Below are positions 60,081-64,000 of a stretch of 64,000 nucleotides of DNA, piece by piece. The DNA lies in contig NZ_BAABCA010000005.1 in NCBI RefSeq assembly GCF_039538365.1, positions 434,001 through 498,000 of the forward strand, in the 5' to 3' direction. How positions within the stretch are numbered: position 1 is the stretch's first letter; every line of letters begins with the position of its first letter. This DNA is from Postechiella marina. GTDB lineage: Bacteria; Bacteroidota; Bacteroidia; Flavobacteriales; Flavobacteriaceae. The notes under the pieces were generated by a model that was given only the letters and a program-made list of their open reading frames with translations, made no database searches and was not told the DNA's origin. The translations under genes were made by a program, and so were the position numbers.

Positions 60081-60327
60081 CTATTCTATTAGTAAATCGG
60101 TAGTAGTAATAATTACTCCTTTTATATTAACCCAATTCCCAGTTTTAAAAGTAATTACTCCTAATTTAGCATGATAATATTTTTCTCCTTCTTGTGCATT
60201 AGTTGGAGGAAAAACATAACGTGGAATGCATTCGCCATTAACCATAACACAATCTATATCCTTCAGACTCACCATTAATAAGCGACAAACACAACAAAAG
60301 ATATATTAAAAAATGTTTTTTTAGCAT
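60081..60327 (-). pseudogene. Small secreted protein gene, apparently split by a frameshift
   Basis: Two short overlapping frames. One starts at 60327 with a convincing signal peptide (MLKKHFLIYLLLCLSLINGE) and stops at 60238. The other, open from an ATG at 60275 to 60081, encodes KDIDCVMVNGECIPRYVFPP and ends LLIE. They differ by one base in phase; joined, they would give an exported protein of about 80 residues with two cysteines. It is either a recent frameshift or an assembly error. The alternative is that only the 64-residue frame is real and cytoplasmic. I do not recognise the family. It lies between fabI and recN. Confidence 0.45.
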
Positions 60328-60361
60328 ACATAACACAAATGTAAAAAGCACTAATATACAA

Positions 60362-62014
60362 CTAATTAAGCAACTCTTTTGCATGTGCAATAGCAGATGA
60401 TGACATTTCTATACCGCCTAACATTTGTGCTATTTCTACCACACGATCGTCATGATTTAATTTAACCAAATTAGTAGTAGTAACCTCATCTACATCTTCT
60501 TTATAAACTTTATAGTGAGAATGCCCTTTTGCTGCAATTTGTGGTAAATGTGTAATCGAAAATACCTGCATGGTTTTACTCATTTGCAACATGATATCTC
60601 CCATTTTATTCGATATTTCTCCAGACACTCCTGTATCTATCTCATCAAACATAATAGTTGGTAACTGGATATATTTAGATAAAATAGACTTAATAGCCAA
60701 CATAATTCTAGATAGTTCTCCTCCAGATGCTGCTTTTTTTAATTCGTTAAACTGTCCGCCTTTATTGGCCGAAAACAAAAATGACAATTCATCTTTTCCG
60801 TTTAGTAAAAAGTTTTTACCATAAGATGCCTTTATTTTAAACTGAGCATTAGGCATACCTAAACTAGATAACAAAACATTTAATTGTTTAGATAACTCTG
60901 GAATTGCTGTTTCTCGCTTATCGTGTATTGTTTTAGATATAGTATTAAGAATTTTAACCTTCGCAGCAATTTCATGCTTTTTATCTTTAATAGACTCGTC
61001 AAGGTTTTCTGTAACAGAAACTTTTTCTTCTAACTTGTTTTTAATATCTATAAGCTCTTCTACATTGGCAGCCACGTGCTTTTGCTTTAAAGTATGAAGT
61101 ATTTGCAACTTGGCATTTACAACCTCCAAACGGTTAGGGTCTGCCTCTAAATCGCCTTGTAACACATCTATTTCGCTAAAAACATCATCTAACTCTATAA
61201 AACTACTGTTTACTCTATTATATAGATCTAAATATTTAGCTGATACACTCGATAATTTTTGAAGGCACATTTTTAAATTATTAGTCGTAGCTAAAACCCC
61301 TATTTGCTCGTCATTTAATAGTTGATACGCCTCAGAAAGCCCATCTTTAATACCTTCAATATTATTTAAGGTTTCGTATTCTTCTTCTAAACTTTCTTGT
61401 TCTCCTGCTTTTAAATTAGCATCAACCAATTCTTTTAATAAAAATGAATTGTAATCGTATTCTTTAACAGCTTCAGCTTTTAAACTAATTAAACCTTGAA
61501 GTTCTTTATTTAAAGCTTTATAAGTTTTAAACTCTATTTTATAAGCTTCTAAATCTTTTTGATTTTTAGCTAAAGCATCAATAACCAGAAACTGAAAATC
61601 GTTACTCGTAATTTCTAAAGTTTGATGTTGAGAATGAATATCGATTAATTTAGCGCCTAAAATTTGTAAACTAGATAGTTTTACTGGCGAATCGTTTATA
61701 AAAGCTCTCGATTTACCTGAAGGAAGAATTTCTCGTCTTATTATAGTTTGCTCTTCGTAATCTAAATCTTCCGATTTAAACAAGCCTTTTAATTTATAAT
61801 TAGATACATTAAAAACAGCTTCTATAATACATTTTGTCGATGTATCTTTTAAGCTACTTAAATCTGCGCGTTTACCTAAAATTAGAGATAAACCACCTAA
61901 AAGAATAGATTTTCCAGCTCCTGTTTCTCCTGTAATTATAGAAAATCCGTTATTAAAATCTACTTGTAAAGTATCTATTAACGCGTAGTTTTTTATGGTT
62001 AGTGAGGTTAACAT
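60362..62014 (-). CDS. recN: DNA repair ATPase RecN
   Basis: A 550-residue SMC-like ATPase, normal length. The Walker A motif is GETGAGKS near residue 30. The long central coiled coil (about 150-350) is charged and helical. The signature ASGGELSRIMLAIK and Walker B TIMFDEIDTGVSG are near 430-480. RecN acts on DNA ends in double-strand break repair. The gene is followed upstream on the same strand by the DUF4835 and coaBC genes, a neighbourhood conserved in Flavobacteriia. Confidence 0.96.
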   Translation of the reverse strand: MLTSLTIKNYALIDTLQVDFNNGFSIITGETGAGKSILLGGLSLILGKRADLSSLKDTSTKCIIEAVFNVSNYKLKGLFKSEDLDYEEQTIIRREILPSGKSRAFINDSPVKLSSLQILGAKLIDIHSQHQTLEITSNDFQFLVIDALAKNQKDLEAYKIEFKTYKALNKELQGLISLKAEAVKEYDYNSFLLKELVDANLKAGEQESLEEEYETLNNIEGIKDGLSEAYQLLNDEQIGVLATTNNLKMCLQKLSSVSAKYLDLYNRVNSSFIELDDVFSEIDVLQGDLEADPNRLEVVNAKLQILHTLKQKHVAANVEELIDIKNKLEEKVSVTENLDESIKDKKHEIAAKVKILNTISKTIHDKRETAIPELSKQLNVLLSSLGMPNAQFKIKASYGKNFLLNGKDELSFLFSANKGGQFNELKKAASGGELSRIMLAIKSILSKYIQLPTIMFDEIDTGVSGEISNKMGDIMLQMSKTMQVFSITHLPQIAAKGHSHYKVYKEDVDEVTTTNLVKLNHDDRVVEIAQMLGGIEMSSSAIAHAKELLN

Positions 62015-62073
62015 GTGTAAGTTTTAAGTGTTAAAAATTTAATTAACGATTTTGCAACTTAAGCATCTATTAT

Positions 62074-62094
62074 GTAAAACTTAGTATGTTTTAC
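62074..62094. repeat. Inverted repeat GTAAAAC-N7-GTTTTAC between recN and the DUF4835 gene
   Basis: Perfect 7-bp arms directly after the DUF4835 stop (62096). It could be a weak terminator hairpin for that gene, but there is no T-run. The 81-bp space also must carry any separate recN promoter. Confidence 0.3.
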
Positions 62095-62095
62095 T

Positions 62096-62986
62096 TTAGA
62101 ATTTAATATTTCTCCATTTTGCAGAATGCATAGGCGCAACTTTCTGCAACGTTTCTTTTACGCTAGCAATATTTACATTGGGTCCGCCAGAGAATAATTG
62201 TTCTATCTCATCGGCTTTAGCATCAAAAAAAGTTCTTAATAAAAAAGAGTTTGGCCTTCTACTATTCATAGCCTGAAACAATTTTAAAGTAGAAGCTATA
62301 TTACTTTTTCCTTCTTTAACATTATTAGACATTACATCTAAGCCTTCTCTATGATAACTATAAACAACACTTCTAAATTCTTTAAAGGTTGGCGACAAAA
62401 TGTTATCTACAAGAGTAAATCTGCTTTGTAAACCGTCTTCTAGTTTCCAACCTCTAAAGTTACCTTGTTGCGAGTAATTTGTAATGGCTTGTGCTTGTTT
62501 ATAATACTCTAAACCTCCTTCTTTAGAAAAAGAATCGGCATCTAAACCTAAGATCATATAAACATGAAAAGCTAGAACAGATATTAAATTAGACTCGTAT
62601 TGATCTTTATTAAAAACCAAATTTTGAAACTCTAAATAATTAAAAGAGAAATCTTTGTCGTTAAAATTATAAATAGGTGTACTATACGACGAACCAAAAA
62701 CAGGACGCGAAGATTGTATTTGAATTGTACCTTGAAACGATTCGCCACTGTAATTAACAATGGTAATGGTCATATTGCAATCTATTTCTTCTTGTGGCGA
62801 AAACGTTTTGTTTGTCCATTTTGTATTATTAACAAACTCTGTTAATTGTTTTTCTAAAGTTTTAAATATTTGCTGGTTTTCGCTTCCTGTTTGACGGGCA
62901 TTTACAACCACGCTACAATTTAGCTCTTGTGTAAAACCACAAAAACTACTAAAGCATAATATGAAAATTATTAAGTAGTTACGCAT
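62096..62986 (-). CDS. Exported DUF4835-family protein
   Basis: A 296-residue protein from the ATG at 62986 (a TTG one codon earlier is less likely), with signal peptide (about 1-20). DUF4835 marks are NCSVVVNARQTG and QIFKTLEKQLTEFVNNTKWT near the N-terminus, then IQIQSSRPVFGSSYSTPIYN. It is conserved in Bacteroidota, usually next to coaBC, and I recall database names linking it to type IX secretion (PorD), which I cannot confirm here. Its start overlaps the coaBC stop by 8 bp, so it is translated in coupling with coaBC. Confidence 0.85.
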   Translation of the reverse strand: MRNYLIIFILCFSSFCGFTQELNCSVVVNARQTGSENQQIFKTLEKQLTEFVNNTKWTNKTFSPQEEIDCNMTITIVNYSGESFQGTIQIQSSRPVFGSSYSTPIYNFNDKDFSFNYLEFQNLVFNKDQYESNLISVLAFHVYMILGLDADSFSKEGGLEYYKQAQAITNYSQQGNFRGWKLEDGLQSRFTLVDNILSPTFKEFRSVVYSYHREGLDVMSNNVKEGKSNIASTLKLFQAMNSRRPNSFLLRTFFDAKADEIEQLFSGGPNVNIASVKETLQKVAPMHSAKWRNIKF

Positions 62987-64000
62987 CAATTTTCTTTACA
63001 ATTTCGTTTAATAAATCTAAAGCCACTTCGGTTTTAGATTTTAGCTCAAACTCGGTTATATTATCTTTATTATCAATAAAAGTAACTTTATTAGTATCTG
63101 TTTTAAAACCTGCTCCTTTATCGTTTAACGAATTTAAAACAATTAAATTTAAATTCTTTCTTTTTAATTTTCCTTTTGCATTTTCTAATTCGTTATTAGT
63201 TTCTAATGCAAAACCAACTAAAAACTGATGCTTTTTAGCAGCTCCTAAAGATGCTAAAATATCTTTTGTTTTAGTTAACTCTAAAGTTAACGTTTTATCT
63301 TTCTTTTTTATTTTCTGAGAAGCAACTTCTTTAGGCGTAAAATCTGCCACTGCTGCAGATAGTATTGCAACATCTGTCGTATTATAATACTCGTGCACAG
63401 CATCGTACATATTTTGCGCGCTAACTACAGGAATAACTTTTATTAAACTATGATTTACTTTTTGATGTGTTGGTCCAGAAACTAAAACAACGTTGGCACC
63501 TAAATTGGCTGCTGCTTTGGCTATTTCAAAACCCATTTTACCGCTGGAATGATTACCAATAAAACGAACAGGATCTATAGCCTCGTAAGTTGGCCCTGCA
63601 GTAATTAAAACTTTTTTACCGCGTAGCGGAAGCTTATTTAAAATATCTTTTTCTATAAAAGATACAATATCCTTAGGTTCTGCCATTCTGCCCTCGCCTA
63701 CCAAACCACTTGCTAACTCACCACTAGCAGCAGGAATCATAACGTTTCCAAAGGCTTTTAATTTTTCGAAAGAGTTTATGGTTGATGCGTGCTTGTACAT
63801 ATCTAAATCCATCGCTGGTGCAAAATACACAGGACATTTAGCAGATAAATATGTTGCTAATAATATATTGTCGCAAACACCATTTGCCATTTTAGACATG
63901 GTATTGGCAGTTGCAGGAGCAATAACAAAATAGTCTGCCCAAAGGCCTAAATCGACATGGTTATTCCAAATGGCATTATCATCATCTTCATTTGTAAAAG
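62979..64000 (-). CDS. coaBC: Phosphopantothenoylcysteine decarboxylase/synthase, 5' end outside window
   Basis: The frame is open from the right edge to a stop at 62979; an internal ATG at 63899 is not the start, since the upstream sequence continues the domain (DLGLWADYFVIAPATANTMS). The CoaC flavoprotein part shows APATANT and FAPAMDLDMY. The CoaB part shows VLITAGPTYEAIDPVRFIGN, NHSSGKMGFEIAKAAA, SAAVADFTP and a lysine-rich loop with KTKDIL. The bifunctional enzyme adds cysteine to 4'-phosphopantothenate and decarboxylates the product. About 60 residues of the N-terminus are missing from the window. Confidence 0.95.
   Translation of the reverse strand, partial: FTNEDDDNAIWNNHVDLGLWADYFVIAPATANTMSKMANGVCDNILLATYLSAKCPVYFAPAMDLDMYKHASTINSFEKLKAFGNVMIPAASGELASGLVGEGRMAEPKDIVSFIEKDILNKLPLRGKKVLITAGPTYEAIDPVRFIGNHSSGKMGFEIAKAAANLGANVVLVSGPTHQKVNHSLIKVIPVVSAQNMYDAVHEYYNTTDVAILSAAVADFTPKEVASQKIKKKDKTLTLELTKTKDILASLGAAKKHQFLVGFALETNNELENAKGKLKRKNLNLIVLNSLNDKGAGFKTDTNKVTFIDNKDNITEFELKSKTEVALDLLNEIVKKIDA

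Noticed and set aside
1..64000. tRNA, rRNA, CRISPR array, insertion sequence, prophage or integrase
   Set aside because: No cloverleaf-like stretch, regularly spaced repeat, transposase or phage gene was seen in the spaces or frames.

Overview
The window comes from a low-GC marine flavobacterium (Bacteroidota, probably Flavobacteriaceae). The signs are AT-rich intergenic DNA, Bacteroidota-type -7 boxes (TAnnTTTG) upstream of several genes, many Sec and lipoprotein signals on sugar-processing enzymes, and a RprXY-like two-component pair. Bases 1 to about 54,000 are a large accessory polysaccharide-utilisation region. Bases from about 54,100 to 64,000 are ordinary housekeeping chromosome. All family calls are from reading the protein sequences; no database search was run.

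The accessory region reads almost entirely on the minus strand and looks built to strip and cut a sulfated galactan of red-algal type (agar/porphyran or carrageenan-like). It holds eight S1 sulfatases (one interrupted by an in-frame TGA), two GH117-type 3,6-anhydro-galactosidases, a GH86-type agarase/porphyranase, a GH29 fucosidase/galactosidase-like enzyme, three GH2 beta-galactosidases and a GH28. It also has a DUF5060/DUF4038 glycosidase, a right-handed beta-helix protein, two orphan GH43/117-like propeller proteins, an alpha/beta-hydrolase esterase, a large propeller-plus-barrel protein that may be a GH150 lambda-carrageenase relative, an exported oxidoreductase/TIM-barrel pair, and uxaC. 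No SusC/SusD pair, sulfatase-maturing enzyme or anhydrogalactose pathway lies inside the window.

Probable transcription units, all minus strand: (1) 14,189 to 7,333: GH117, TIM-barrel isomerase, Gfo/Idh/MocA oxidoreductase, broken sulfatase, sulfatase. (2) 7,045 to the left edge: sulfatase, DUF4038 glycosidase, LamG-type membrane regulator, GH28. (3) 34,002 to 16,072: uxaC, GH2, GH2, sulfatase, beta-helix protein, GH117, GH86, sulfatase, GH29. (4) The esterase alone. (5) Two propeller glycosidases. (6) A GH2 alone. (7) 53,937 to 46,046: GH150-like protein and three sulfatases, closed by a strong terminator.

The regulators are the most unusual part. None is a hybrid two-component, SusR or ECF sigma/anti-sigma system. 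There are five membrane-anchored one-component candidates: a LamG-LamG-TM-winged-helix/BTAD protein, a TPR-TM-HTH protein, and three paralogues that join an N-terminal winged-helix-like domain through one membrane helix to an unknown extracytoplasmic domain. The TPR protein and the three paralogues are on the plus strand. The TPR protein and paralogues 1 to 3 are each divergent from an enzyme gene or operon, and the shared intergenic spaces contain palindromes or helically phased direct repeats.

The right-hand housekeeping block reads: RprXY-like response regulator and histidine kinase, coaE, YbbR-domain protein, GT2 glycosyltransferase, fabI, a small possibly frameshifted secreted protein, recN, DUF4835 protein and coaBC (cut by the window edge). 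No tRNA, rRNA, CRISPR array, insertion sequence or phage gene was seen.
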